Counted from the stretch's first letter, positions 37,235 to 47,815 are shown. The stretch: DNA of 64,000 nt from Platerodrilus igneus (GCA_036346225.1 JARFIW010000453.1:7750001-7814000); one strand, 5' to 3'. Notes: generated by a model not told the origin, from the sequence alone. Numbers and translations: made by a program.

Positions 37235-38187
37235 GGAGATGGGTGCCGAGTTACAGATTCGGATAGTCTAATTAATAAAATACTAAATCAAGATCCTTAT
37301 GAAACTATGAAGCGGGACTGTCAACAACGTTTCGATACTTTCAACTAATTAACAAAAAGTATTGGGTATGATGAAGGATGAAAATAATGGACGACTTATG
37401 ACAGACTTTATTGGGTTGCGATCAAAGATGTATGCTACAAGAATTTTTAAGGCAGCCGAGAAAGAAGATGCAGAACTCTTACGAGAAGAGGAAGAATCAC
37501 CTGGCATCCGAGACTTTGGTATTACAAAGGAAATTAAAGGGATTAAAATGATTAGTAATAAAGAATAGAATTACGTTTAAAGATTATGTGGAGTGCATAG
37601 AAGATTACAAGGGAGTATTTGTAACGCAGAATCTAATTCAATCATCTAAGCATCAGATTCACATCATCGCTCTGAAGAAGATTTGCCTAAGCCCGCACGA
37701 TGATAAACGCCACTTACCTCATGGTTCACATGCAACACTACCTGTTGGACATTATTGAATTATGAAGCAAGGAAAAATATAGTACTTATTACAAATGTGG
37801 AATATTGATTGTAAATATATTATCCTCAATAAAATTTTATATAGTTTAGTGTTATACTCTTCTTAAAAAATAAAAGTAATAGACTCCTCCAGCGGGATGT
37901 TGGGTTGAAAAGTTATCTGAATTGATCTTATGATCCTCCCTATGGGGATTTCAATGCTTGGTACAAAAAGTATTGGGTATGATGAAAGACGAAAATAATG
38001 GGACGACCTATGACAGATTTTATTGGGTTACGATCAAAGACGTATGCGACGACGATTTTTAAGACTGTTATGGGGAATTCAATGTACGGAACAAAAATGA
38101 CCAGAACGGACCTTGAGCCTCTTTATGGGATTTAACATGGGAAAATTGCATCTTTTGAGCTAGAACATCCCCTGCTTACCTATGCAT
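37235..38187. repeat. Right arm of the inverted repeat
   Basis: It is complementary to 34553-35535. Its inner edge lies at the start of the polymerase catalytic motif, so the right copy is truncated at its 5' side there. Confidence 0.85.
37239..37810 (+). pseudogene. Second copy of the DNA polymerase C-terminus
   Basis: This is the outward-facing partner of the left-arm polymerase tail. It begins at the catalytic motif, read here as D-S-D-S, and continues through the MMKDENNGRL and DFIGLRSKMYATRIFK segments (37362-37568), then in broken frames to about 37810. Substitutions differ from those in the left arm, so the two arms have diverged since duplication. Confidence 0.8.
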
Positions 38188-39240
38188 GTTTATTACAATT
38201 TAAGTACGCTGTGTAATTGGGAGATAATGTTGTGGTTTCCCGCTGCTTTCCACATCGCGGAAGTGTGTCTTAGACTACCATACCGACCCGTATGGTCACC
38301 GGTAATCTAAGTACCGAAAAAGCCGCTACCCTCTTTCGGAGACCTTTCGTAGTCTAGTTCCTCACTAACGACGCTACTACTTTGGTTGGACCTGCAGTTT
38401 AGTTCTTTACTTCATTAGAACACGCAAGTCATTCCACCTGTTCAAATAATCTAAAACTTCGTTAAGATGCAGGTCCATTCGGAACGGAATACTAAATTAA
38501 CCAATTAAAATTACGGATGATGCCTTTGTTGTTGTTGATTTGTAATAAGTAAATACTAATTAACAATACGAATTTCTAAAGTAGTTTCTTATACAAAGCT
38601 AAAATGATTACTTCAAAATTTTTAGTAAATGAAAGAATGGGATTCTGAGAAGTTTCCTACCTCTAACTTTTGTACTTAGACGCACTAACCAATTGAACAA
38701 GCAAGATCGGTAATTCAATTGGAAATGTAGATAGAAAGCAACCATTATTATCATGGCACCCTTCAGTCATATCGGATTCATCTCAAATGTAAGATTTGTT
38801 CAGATGCCAATGGATACAAAGCAAAAGAGGAGATTAGTAACATGATAGATATCAGATATGTACATTCCTCCTTTAGTTTTGTGGAAAGCAATTGGAGAAC
38901 GTTTTTCTTGACCGGACCTTACCCCGGTGAGTAGCACCCTTAAGTTGTACTGGGCACAATAAAATTCTTTCAAAGCACAGCATAAGATCTTGGTGCAATT
39001 CTTGGAATATGGACATGGATCTATCAGTATGCTTCAGGTGATGTTTCTTAAAAGCTTGGTATCGGAGGTTTTAGGACATCCCCATAATGGGACCTAGGAA
39101 AGGCACTTTGTTGTTAAGAAGAACTTTAATCAATTAGCTCCTTACGGTAGCGATTAGGCTAGTTATGCTAAAGAACAGTATGCAGTGAGACGAACAAGAA
39201 GTTACCTCAGTAGGATGAGAAAAAGTCTGGTTCGTCTTTT
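38188..39240. other. Unassigned stretch
   Basis: No open frame of note. On the minus strand 38420-38230 gives broken segments with GRYG and KAAGNHN strings that recall retroelement C-termini, but this is too weak to name. Confidence 0.35.
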
Positions 39241-39610
39241 ACTCAGGCGTAAGGGGTAAGCGAAATTTGTGGTTGCGGAAGAGATTCAATGTGATCTCTT
39301 CGATGTGCCATCGGAATACTCCCTAGCACATTGTGTAGCGGCGTACCTTGATATGGTGCCGACTGAACTGATCGCCACAAGGGCTTACAACGTCCGGATC
39401 ATAGTGTGTTTTGGCACAGTACAAATTTAAGAAAGGGCAGCATAGCGCGATTTGGTCTGCTTTCGACCAGAATTATATATCAAAACGTAAATGAGAAAAT
39501 TGTTCACGAAAGATGATTGATACCCACCTTAGGGAGTGGCATCTTCAGATGGGCTTGATTGAAAGGTTACAAGAGTTTGCATTTAAGCGCTGTACTAGTC
39601 TTACAATAGC
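39240..39610 (+). pseudogene. Macro-domain (ADP-ribose hydrolase, OARD1-like) relic
   Basis: One frame reads EEIQCDLFDVPSEYSLAHCV, close to the start of small macro-domain proteins (pattern G-D-L-F-x-x-P, then S-L-A-H-C-V). After frame changes a KGSIARF-like segment, a RIIYQNVNEKIVHER-like segment and a TLREWHLQMGLIERL-like helix follow in the order expected for that family. Such proteins remove ADP-ribose from modified proteins or hydrolyse O-acetyl-ADP-ribose. The copy has stops and shifts, lacks the M-G-A-G-I loop as read (a P-T-E-L-I stretch is in its place) and has no start codon. Whether it is a decayed host gene copy or cargo of an element is unknown. Confidence 0.45.
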
Positions 39611-40212
39611 ACATTATCGAAATAATTTAGAACAATTGGATGAGGAATAAGTTGCCGTTAAGGAATTTTTAATTCGGTTCCAATTTATAGGTTTGATTAC
39701 GTTATTTTGTTTTTTTCCAGCTATATAGCCGTTATATAAATTAGTGGTAACTAATATAGCTAATATAAATTCCCCTATGTGATATAAGTTATTGTAGTGA
39801 TCAATATAAATTGTTATAGAGCAATGATAAAAGTTAATTATATTGCTTTGATAGTAATTAAATAAGAAGATAGTATCATATGTTGAAGAAATTAATATTT
39901 GTACTGATAGCGATTAGCTGCAAATAAATTGTTGTGTGTGCTTTTAGACTTTCACTGTAGCTACGAGTTGTTGTAAAAAATTATAATCAGTTGGTAATAA
40001 AGGGCACTAGTTGCTTTCGTAAAAGAGTTTTTGTTATAATATTAAAATATAACAATTAACTATAGATGCAACAGTGTATTATTTTGTATATAAATATAAC
40101 CAATAGTAAGTAGTATTCTATTCACGGAGGCTAACAATTTAGTGGATTTAATTTCTTGGGTATAAATATATTGCTAGAACACCTTGACCAAAATATGACG
40201 GATACTAAAATA

Positions 40213-40242
40213 CAGTATTGCCCGAAATAAACAGTACTGAAA
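40213..40242 (+). repeat. Left terminal inverted repeat of the mariner-type element
   Basis: This is the 30-bp exact complement of 41497-41526, preceded by TA. Confidence 0.95.
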
Positions 40243-40275
40243 TTGTAATTGTTTTGTATATTTAAAAAATACATC

Positions 40276-41399
40276 TTATTGACACTTTATTATATGTTCT
40301 AAATGTGCACCTCCTCGTTCGAGACAGACTTCATAACGATGTTCTAAGTTTCTGGTCATGTTATTGAATAAGGGTTGTCTCAGGGCTGCGAAGAAGACTC
40401 TAACGGCATCCTTTAATTCATCGATGGTTTGTGGTGCCCGTTTGAAAACGGCATTTTTAGCCATGCCCCAAATGTATGCGTCTGGAGGTGTGAGGTCTGG
40501 AGAATGTGAAGGATAAGGAAGTCAGTAAATCGTGATATGAATTTGCTTGGAAAATGTTCTTGAAGAAATTGACGAATTGCGGCAGCAGTATGGCAAGTTG
40601 CCCCGTCCTGCTGAAAAAATTGGTTTCGAAATGCCAAGTTACGTGCACGACAGAATTGACGTAGATCAGGGATAAATCGTGTTAAAATTTGTCTGTACCT
40701 CAGTTGATTAAGTGTGACTTGCCTACCATTCTCTTCGATAAAGTACGGACCAATGATTCCGTGTCCGGAAACAGCACACCAGACACTCACTTTTTCACTA
40801 TGTAAAGGAACCTCTTGAACCTCATCGGGTCTGGCAAAGCCCAGAAATCTATTTGTGCGACGATTCACATAGCCTGACAAGTGAAAATGTGCTTCGTCTG
40901 AAAACCAAACATTTTTCAAAAATTCAGGATTTTCATACTGTAACGCGAGAATTCTGGCGCAATATTCCACTCTACTGCGATAATCGCGAGGATGTAGTTG
41001 TTGATGTACCTGAATCACATACGAAAATGTACCCAGCTCCTTCAGGATTCTTTGAAAGGAAGTTCTTTTTAAATCAAGTTGTAACGCTGTCCTTGCCTGG
41101 CTGACTTTCGGATTTTCTAAGATTTGCTCAAAAACACGTTCATGGTTATTGTTGTTGTTAACTGTCCTGGGACGCCCCGAGTTTCCTTTTCGTTGGCACA
41201 ATACACTACCTGTATTTCTAAACTTTTCAATAACCTTCAAAATTACAGCATTACTTGGAGAACGTTTATTAAACCTTTGTGTGAATTGATCAGACACGTA
41301 TAGCAAACTTGCACCATTACGTCGGCCGATTCCGTATGAACGAAAATAATGCTCTACCAGAAACACTTTCTCCTCTGTACTTAACACCATTTTTAACAA
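40276..41399 (-). pseudogene. Mariner-type DDD transposase with one frameshift
   Basis: The frame from 41399 (or the second Met, at codon 4) runs to the region of 40530. Residues 4-50 (MVLSTEEKVFLVEHYFRSYG) match the N-terminal domain known as DUF4817, common in arthropod Tc3/mariner-like proteins. A GRPRT hinge lies near residue 75. Catalytic aspartates are in WFSDEAHFH (about residue 168) and QQDGATCH (about 265). An indel near 40513-40525 shifts the frame; the third aspartate (SPDLTPPD) and the C-terminus (IWGMAKNAVFKRAPQTIDEL) are read in the next frame down to 40276. The spacing of the last two acidic residues is about 40, but the exact number depends on the indel. It would cut and paste the element at TA sites. 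The single break could be a sequencing error. Confidence 0.93.
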
Positions 41400-41496
41400 T
41401 TAGGCCCTACTAATTACTTGTTTGAGGTTTACTTGACAGGTCTATACTAGCTAACTTGAGTGTGACAGCGCACGCATAAAAACACCGCCAACTTAG

Positions 41497-41526
41497 TTTC
41501 AGTACTGTTTATTTCGGGCAATACTG
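41497..41526 (-). repeat. Right terminal inverted repeat of the mariner-type element
   Basis: It is the exact complement of 40213-40242, followed by TA. Confidence 0.95.
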
Positions 41527-41528
41527 TA

Positions 41529-42370
41529 GTAAACGAAAGAAATGCTCGCTTTATATTTCGAAAAACCGTTTAAGTATACCACTAAATTTTCCGAAAGCAT
41601 CTCTTTGCAAGTAACAATCATTTGCTTTAAACATTTCTTCGTTGCTTCAAAAACCCTCCAGTTTGATGGCGTTTCACCTGACCTTTAATTTGGAAATAGA
41701 ACACCCCAAATTTTAATTATTGTCGTGTAATGCTTATTTTAGCAGCATACCAATATGCAAATATTGTGTAATAATGTATACCACCCAAGTTTATGGTAGT
41801 TTTCACAAAACGCGGAGCAGAATATTAAAGTAGTTTCAGAAACGGATGCACTAAACGCCATATGCGCTTGAACTTCGCGGTGCTTATCTTGTCCCATGTA
41901 TCATATGATAAACAGAAAACTCGGAGCAGCTTTGTTTGAATATTTTGTGCAATTAAACCAAATGTACACAACTGTTCTAAAAGCACATAACTGAATTTAT
42001 ATTTGTATTTTCGTAATATTGTATGTTAGCGGTGGCTAACCTTTTTATATGCATATGCATATACCAAATATTACAATTATTCTTTTGTTCAACCTAATCC
42101 GTGGTGGGAAATTCTTAGTAGGAAATAAACAGTAAAAAATTAATTGTTGTAAAATTTTATTAATTAAATTATGGAGATGACTTAAATATTTACACATTAT
42201 TTGAATACAATGTTGCTATATAAAAGTCAATCTATTTAATTTTTATTAATGAGATTTTTGTTGTTGTAATTTGGATGCCATATGTTGTATATCGAGTTCA
42301 TTAGTCGTAACTTTAAATAATGCACATTAAGTGCTGCATCATCAGTCAGCTAATTTGTATAGCTACTTCT
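41529..42370. other. Noncoding gap
   Basis: AT-rich with no gene. It contains the 18-bp palindrome TATATGCATATGCATATA (42046-42063) and a nearby hairpin GTTAGC/GCTAAC (42025-42040). Confidence 0.6.
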
Positions 42371-43338
42371 TATAAGACCCCTATAGTAGGGGACAAACAA
42401 TACTACTATAGTAAGCCTGTTTGACGTAAAAGGCGATTAAAAGACGCGGCAATGGGTAGCAGCCTTGCTGGCTAAAAGATACTGGAGCAGAGTCGGACAG
42501 TCCCGGGCAATCTTCACTAATTTAGAAGGTTGTTAGGAGATGGCCGTGACAGATACGGCTTTTGCTAAAATCTTAAAAACTGCGTTGTGGAAAGATATGG
42601 GAACCTACCACAATATTTCCCAGGTATGCGTGGCCTAAAACACGAACTATGTATGACGGAGAGCTCACAAGTAAAATTCTTGTCCGGAGGTAAAATAACC
42701 CCTCATTCGGATCTCCGTGAGGGGGTACTTGGGGCTCGTCATTGTAAGAATTTAAAACAACGGTTCGATTTAGTGATAGGGACTTGGAATATAAGGTCAT
42801 TACTTAGAGTAGATAAGTTAACGAATTTATTAGTCGAAATGAGGAAAGGAAAGCTGGACATTTTAGGTATTAGTGAGGTGAGATGGCCAGATAGTAATGA
42901 GTTTTGGAAAGATAAGTATAGAATAATTACAACTTCTTCAACTAATGGACAGGCAGGGGTAGGAATAGAGTTAGGTAAAAGATTAGGATGTAAAGTTAAA
43001 GAGTACTTACAATTTAGTGATAGAATAATTATGGTTAGATTGAGTACGAAATCCACAAACACTGTTTTAGTACAGGTTTGCACGCCAACAACTCAGTACG
43101 AGGATTAGGAAGTAGAAAAGGTATACGAGGATATAAATAGTATAGTGAGAAAAGTAAATGGAGGTGAGAAATAAATAGTTATGGGCGATTTTAATGCGTC
43201 AGTGGGAGAAAGTAGTGAGGGAAAAATGGTAGGAAAATTTGAGTATGGCAGACGAAATGAAGGAGTTCATTAAAGAAATTAGTTGCATGCATGACTAAAG
43301 AATACCTACGTTTTATGAGTTATTTACTCTTAAAACAT
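42371..43338 (+). pseudogene. RTE-like LINE, 5' part with apurinic-type endonuclease
   Basis: After a structured leader (hairpin CCCCTA/TAGGGG at about 42377-42391), a frame from 42587 to 43108 encodes the endonuclease N-terminus. GTWNIRSL at about residue 68 carries the conserved Asn, DILGISEVRWP the catalytic Glu, and GVGIELGKRL and FSDRIIMVRL follow, as in RTE-type LINEs and the related craniofacial-development-2-like proteins. After a stop at 43107, EVEKVYEDINSIVRKVNGG and MGDFNASVG continue to about 43255. The endonuclease would nick DNA to prime reverse transcription. There are in-frame stops, and the reverse transcriptase is absent here: the copy is cut at about 43338, where an inverted-repeat element begins. 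Confidence 0.87.
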
Positions 43339-43714
43339 GCAACTCCCAAATTATCAGAACACATCACATTATATATAGGAATTATTTGCTTTTTTTTGCC
43401 GATAAAACCAATTTTTCTGCTATATCTGTTAAAAGTTACAAGTGGCTAGATAGCTTAATAATATTAATAATTTGATTTTTTTTTGCAAATGGTAGCAACA
43501 AAATTGCAAATAATTCATATATTGTTAACTTTTTTATTTTATTTTGTGTAGGTGTTTTTTTTAGTTGGCTAGTTAGCTTAATATTAAGCTATCTAGCCAC
43601 TTGTAACTTTTTAACAGATATAGCAAAAAAATTGGTTTTATCACCAAAAAAAGCAAATAATTAGCAAATAGTTACTACATATATTTTGATGTGTTCTTAT
43701 AATTTTGGAGTTGC
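43339..43714. mobile_element. Inverted-repeat (MITE/fold-back) element, ~376 bp
   Basis: Arms of roughly 125-135 bp (43339-43466 and 43580-43714) are complementary with few mismatches; the ends read GCAACTCC and GGAGTTGC, and the inner arms carry aagtggctagatagctta. A third copy of the inner motif makes another hairpin near 43566-43598. It has no coding capacity. It sits between the LINE fragment and the SINE-like element. A target duplication is not evident, so the superfamily is unassigned. Confidence 0.8.
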
Positions 43715-44078
43715 GGTCTGGCATGTTGGCAGCGATTCTTTGTTTAAGCCTTACCATAACATATAATTTAACACTTTTCGTTTTTGGAGGGGATAACCAG
43801 ATAATATTTCATTTCCTTATAATTGGGAATCATGTAAACATGTTGGAAATCTTTAACAACCATCAGGTTGCTAATATCTATGTAGAACCAAATAGATAAG
43901 AAAAAGATAGGAGAGTATAGTAAGAACTACGGCATGCTATATTAGTCAAATTGTTAGAAATTTAGGTTGTGAAGGGTGTGTAAAACTTTTTAGATTAGCA
44001 GAGAATAGAACAATGTTAGAGCTGCGTCACACCAACCTTAAGTAAGGTCGAAAACTAAATGATGATGATGACTTCTTA
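43713..44078 (+). mobile_element. SINE-like element with a LINE 3' tail, copy 1
   Basis: A head of about 215 bp of unknown origin (starting gcggtctggcatgttggc) is joined to a tail of about 150 bp matching the C-terminal coding end of the RTE-like LINE (ISQIVRNLGCEGCVKLFRLAENR as read). This is followed by a small hairpin (ACCTTAAGTAAGGT) and a gatgatgatgat tail. A second copy in opposite orientation at 61771-62138 begins at the same base. A fixed 5' start plus a LINE tail is the pattern of a non-autonomous element mobilised by that LINE. Confidence 0.75.
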
Positions 44079-44084
44079 TAAAAT

Positions 44085-44870
44085 TTGTTTGGGAAAGTAA
44101 CAACTTGCAGGCATACATTGAAGAGAAAATAAAGAGTTCAGCTGTCTTTTTAAACAGTTATAGGTTTCAGAAATTGTATTTCAAGTTCTCTTATTCCATA
44201 TTTTTGGTTTTTATTAATTTTGTCTAATAAACAATGACTTTCAATTGCTTCCAAGTCTTTTCTTAAATCGACAGATATATGTTTCCATATAGAGCTCGAC
44301 TGAAAAACAACGAATTGCATTTCTAAACCATCAAAGTTAAGCCATTCGAAAATCTTTATATTGAGTTTATCTAGTTCGGCGATATCAGAATATAAAATAA
44401 ATTTCGATGTTTCTGCAAATTATATAAAATCTTGAAACCTTTAAAGAAATTCATTGCTTATCGCCTGAATTACGTCAGAAAATTCTTGTGTTATTGCAAA
44501 TTAATCTCGTTTTTCATGAGTTGTTTAATATAAGAAGAATTATTTTGTATTTGAGAAGTACTTAAATGTGTTAGAAGTAACATCATGGTCGAAAATTTGT
44601 AATGTGACTAATAATGCTTCAATTAAATCGACCACAACAATAACTGTTTTTTTACTACTCTGCAACCTTAATATTTAATTTGTTTAAATGTGAGCATAAC
44701 TCAGTGAAAACCGTTAGCCTGCAAAGCAATTTTTCATTAAGAAAGAAGTCTGATTTCATCTAAACAGTTCACAAACCTCTCAAGAACTTTCCGTGACTTA
44801 ATCATCGAACATTGTGATCCAAGAGCCAGTTTACCGATTAAGTGTATTTGTTAGAAATAAATAATCAATA
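44085..44870 (-). pseudogene. hAT-family transposase, C-terminal half (GTF2IRD2/ZBED-like)
   Basis: Read leftward in mixed frames it shows a WLSHGKFLRGL-like motif, an ELCSHLNKLNIKVAE segment, then FAETSKFILYSDIAELDKLN, EWLNFDGLEMQFVVFQSSSIW, DLRKDLEAIESH and finally a FSSMYACKLL-like stretch (the hAT C-terminal dimerisation motif). This order matches the C-terminal half of hAT-derived proteins such as GTF2IRD2 and ZBED relatives. Its N-terminal half lies at 47835-48505, across the MULE insertion. There are many stops. The 3' end abuts the tail of the SINE-like element. Confidence 0.8.
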
Positions 44871-45039
44871 ATTTAATTTATAGTGTAAATTAATTTAAAC
44901 TGAATTTACACTATCCCAGTATAAGCAAACCACTATAGACCGTGTTTACCTATTGTACTATTTCTGCGTGAGCAGATATAAAATTCGCCAGTTTTGTTAC
45001 AACATTCGTAACGTCTTCCAAAGACCTGAAGCCAGTTTT

Positions 45040-45235
45040 GGCGCACAAAACTCGGATCTGGACAACTGGGTGCGGCTGATAGGGCGCCGTCAACTGGGCG
45101 CGGTCAACTGGGCGCAAGGACGGCTAGGCACTGGGCCAACTGGGCGCTAGACGGCTTTGCGTCGGACTAACTGGGCGCATGGACTGCTGGACGCAGGAAT
45201 AACTAGACACTGAACTAACTGGGTGTCCTGTTGAA
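45040..45235 (+). repeat. GC-rich subterminal tandem repeats, left side of MULE
   Basis: At least seven copies of a motif close to aactgggcgc are separated by variable short spacers in otherwise AT-rich DNA. The complement recurs at 47665-47815. Confidence 0.85.
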
Positions 45236-45441
45236 ACGTTTAACTCTATTTCTCTTGCAATATACATAGTTATCAGAATACAGTGTTAGTAATAAATTTT
45301 TATTTAAAACAATAAGCAATTTTTTATAATTAAGCTATAGCAATAATTTTTATAAACAAACATATTCTATTTAATGTCTTATTACAACATGTTCAATTTT
45401 GAGTTTCCCGATTAATATTTTTGCAATTTAACACGCTCAAA

Positions 45442-46817
45442 CTAATACATTTCGCAGTTGTGTGCAATACCACGTAAATATGCTACAATATGTCTATTAT
45501 TATTGTCTTTCACGATTCTACTAATTCTAAAATCGGTTTCTCTGTACTTGCGCTGCTTTCTTTGTGGCGCTTGTCCTGCGACTAACTGTTCATAATAGAT
45601 GACGCGAGCAACCTGCACCTTACGTAATGCAGTAATAAATTTCCATATTGTTGGATGATGCATTCCTAATTCGGTTTTAATCTGCGGTGTGCTGTCTCTG
45701 CAGAATTATTAGTTCGATCAGTACCATTCAGCACCCTTTCATAAAGCTTCCACATTTGAGGCGAAAATAACGGTGCTCGTCTTCCATCACCTCTACGACT
45801 TAAATAATTATCCTCGAACGAGTCGAAAAGGGGTTGTAGTACCTGTGGTAGTTCCTCAGCTAAAACTTCCACGGCATTGTCCAAATCGTCCACCGGAACA
45901 AAGGCAAAAGCAGGTATCATTTTTGCATTTAAACAAAAATCGGCATCTGTGTTGTATGTTCCAATTAGTTCCATTTCACACATTTTCTTCCGTATGTTGT
46001 GGGTAAAATGATAAAAGCAGCCATTTATACGTGCTTCGGGAAAACACTCATTGAATGAATTGACGGCGGCAATCCCCAAATCGCAAGAAAATGATGTAGG
46101 TGCGAATGCAGGTTGCAGTTGACGTAGTTGTTGAAACAGTCGCAAATATGTAGGTTGTTGTTTATTAGGTAGCAACGCATATACAATAGGATGAACTCCG
46201 CCCTACAATTTTTCAAGTACTTTATAAATTTGGAAAAACAGTGCTCGGGCTGTCTTAAACGTGGCGTCACCATAAAATACATCACTATTACAAACTATTT
46301 CTATGTTATGACGACGTCCAAAAACTACAATTCTGCCATTATCGGGGCAGCTATCCCAAAGCAAAAAATCTTCTTGGATTCCTTTTTCAAATGTATACAT
46401 TTTATATTGATATGGAACTGCGAGCTGGCGAAGGTCTTCTTTTACGTCGTACCGATTTTTCAGAGCTCCCGGGGTACGTAATACTCCCTACAACAATTGA
46501 TATTAATATATATAGTGATATTGAATAGAAAAAAATGGGATATAGTTATTTATCTAAGTGCATTATTCAGTTTACTAATTTACATTATAATATAAATAAA
46601 ATATACCTTTGCTGCCTGAGATATTCTAATTGTGCATTCATTTATAACTTGTGAAGTGCGTTCCTGAGTGGCCACAGCATGTTGTTTATTTGCATTACGA
46701 TCTTAACAGCTTCAATGTTTGCCGCTGAGGCATCATAACTATGTACATTTACTATTTTGACAACTTCTTCGCCAATTGTGTACAAGCTTGCTATGCAATC
46801 ATTATTTTTTATGTACA
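45442..46817 (-). pseudogene. MULE transposase with FLYWCH-type N-terminus
   Basis: An upstream exon (about 46817-46607) encodes CIASLYTIGEEVVKIVNVHS, the end of a FLYWCH zinc finger, then AVATQERTSQVINECTIRIS. A GT-AG intron (46606-46488) can be seen: donor AAAG|GTATAT and acceptor TTGTAG|GG. The main exon runs 46487-45442: FEKGIQEDFLLWDSCPDNGR, VVFGRRHNIEI, SDVFYGDATFKTA (first catalytic Asp), then in another frame LPNKQQPTYLRLFQQLRQLQ, CDLGIAAVNSF (second Asp), EARINGCFYHFTHNIRKK (C/H motif), FVPVDDLDNAVEVLAEELP, RTNNSAETAHRR and, after a further shift, HPTIWKFITALRKVQ. This would be the transposase of a Mutator-like element. Frame breaks near 46200 and 45666 disable it as read. Confidence 0.88.
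46488..46606 (-). other. Probable intron in the MULE transposase gene
   Basis: On the minus strand the sequence starts GTATAT and ends TTGTTGTAG. It separates two segments that are adjacent in the protein family, and the 119-bp span contains stops. Confidence 0.55.
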
Positions 46818-47664
46818 TCTACAAAATGAATTGCAAATCGAATCAGGGGCGGACAGACTTACCGGGACACCAGGACGATTTCAGGTACATATTGTGCCGG
46901 CCTTATTGCGCTGATCAGATATTATTTATTTTATAAACTGTTAAGATAAACAAACCCACTTGCTTAGAAATTTTTTAAAATATCATAAAAAGACATTACA
47001 AAAATATATTCCACTTTCATAATTCCTTACTAGACCTGCTGAAAATGCTGGTTAAATACTTATTATTATATATTTCGTGTTAGAGGAAATGGTATTAATA
47101 AATATTTGAGCAAACCTTTTGCCACCTTAAAAACTGTAATTCTATTACGCCCATCCGGGGTTTTATTGTCTGCTTCTCCAGGTACGGTCGGTCTCATTCT
47201 CAACTCATTGTAGTTCTTTGATAATCGCATCTGTGCAGTATACATTATTCCGTGTAGGGATCAGTGAGGCTATAGTTTTGTGTCTTTGTCTACGTACACT
47301 TTAAGACCACGAGTTTAAGTATACCTTAGAAGTTACAAAACTCTACTTTTCTGTAGCAAACTAAACATATTATCCTTCTACTTTTGGGGAACCATTTTTG
47401 CATTCACTGCAGACCAAAAAGTGCTAAACTAAAAATTATAATAGGTCAATAACAAATAATTACCACTTTATATTTTTCAAGAAAAAATAATCCCTTGTTA
47501 ATAATTAATCGTCATTTGCACAAATGAGCAGTATAAACCTAGCCTACAAGTGTTAAGCTGCAAAAGTATTAATAACTGTACTTAAAATGTAAGAGCCTTT
47601 AAACATAATAAATGGTAATTAAAAAATGTATTGCAACTAAAATTTAGTTAAACATTTCACCGAT

Positions 47665-47815
47665 GAGGCAACCAGTCAGCCCGGCGTTGAATTAGACCAA
47701 TGCTCAGTTCGCCCGGCGCTCAGTCAGTCTTGCGCACAGCTATACTTGCGCCCGATTGGCAGCGTCCAGTTTGGGGCTCCCGGTCGGCCGCGCCCAGATG
47801 TCCTGCTTGCTGGGT
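47665..47815 (-). repeat. GC-rich subterminal repeats, right side of MULE
   Basis: Inverted counterparts of the left tract: gcgcccgattgg, gcgtccagttt and cgcccagat are complements of the aactgggcgc-type motif. Similarity is at motif level rather than base for base along the arm. Confidence 0.8.

Larger units (their letters stand above)
34553..38187. mobile_element. Fold-back unit derived from a Polinton-like element
   Basis: Two inverted arms of about 950 bp (34553-35535 and 37235-38187) flank a spacer of about 1.7 kb. The outermost bases pair as TAGGTAAGCAGGG on the left and its complement on the right. Each arm encodes, pointing outward, the C-terminal part of a protein-primed type-B DNA polymerase and ends in the same roughly 300-base noncoding tail. 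The spacer encodes the upstream part of the left polymerase copy only. Polintons have terminal inverted repeats, but arms containing the polymerase 3' end imply that the repeat expanded inward by copying one end. Other Polinton genes (integrase, ATPase, protease, capsid) are not visible. Similar ATGTT strings lie just outside both ends, but an exact target duplication is not clear. Confidence 0.75.
40213..41526 (-). mobile_element. Mariner/Tc1-superfamily element (1,314 bp), nearly intact
   Basis: Perfect 30-bp terminal inverted repeats (40213-40242 and 41497-41526) start CAGTATTGCCCGAAATAAAC and are flanked by TA on both sides (40211-40212 and 41527-41528), the standard target duplication of this superfamily. 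A single transposase gene fills the element on the minus strand. Perfect repeats and one coding break suggest recent activity. Confidence 0.95.

Noticed and set aside
38230..38420. LINE or gypsy C-terminal relic on the minus strand
   Set aside because: Short strings such as KAAGNHN recall retroelement ends, but frames are too broken to assign.
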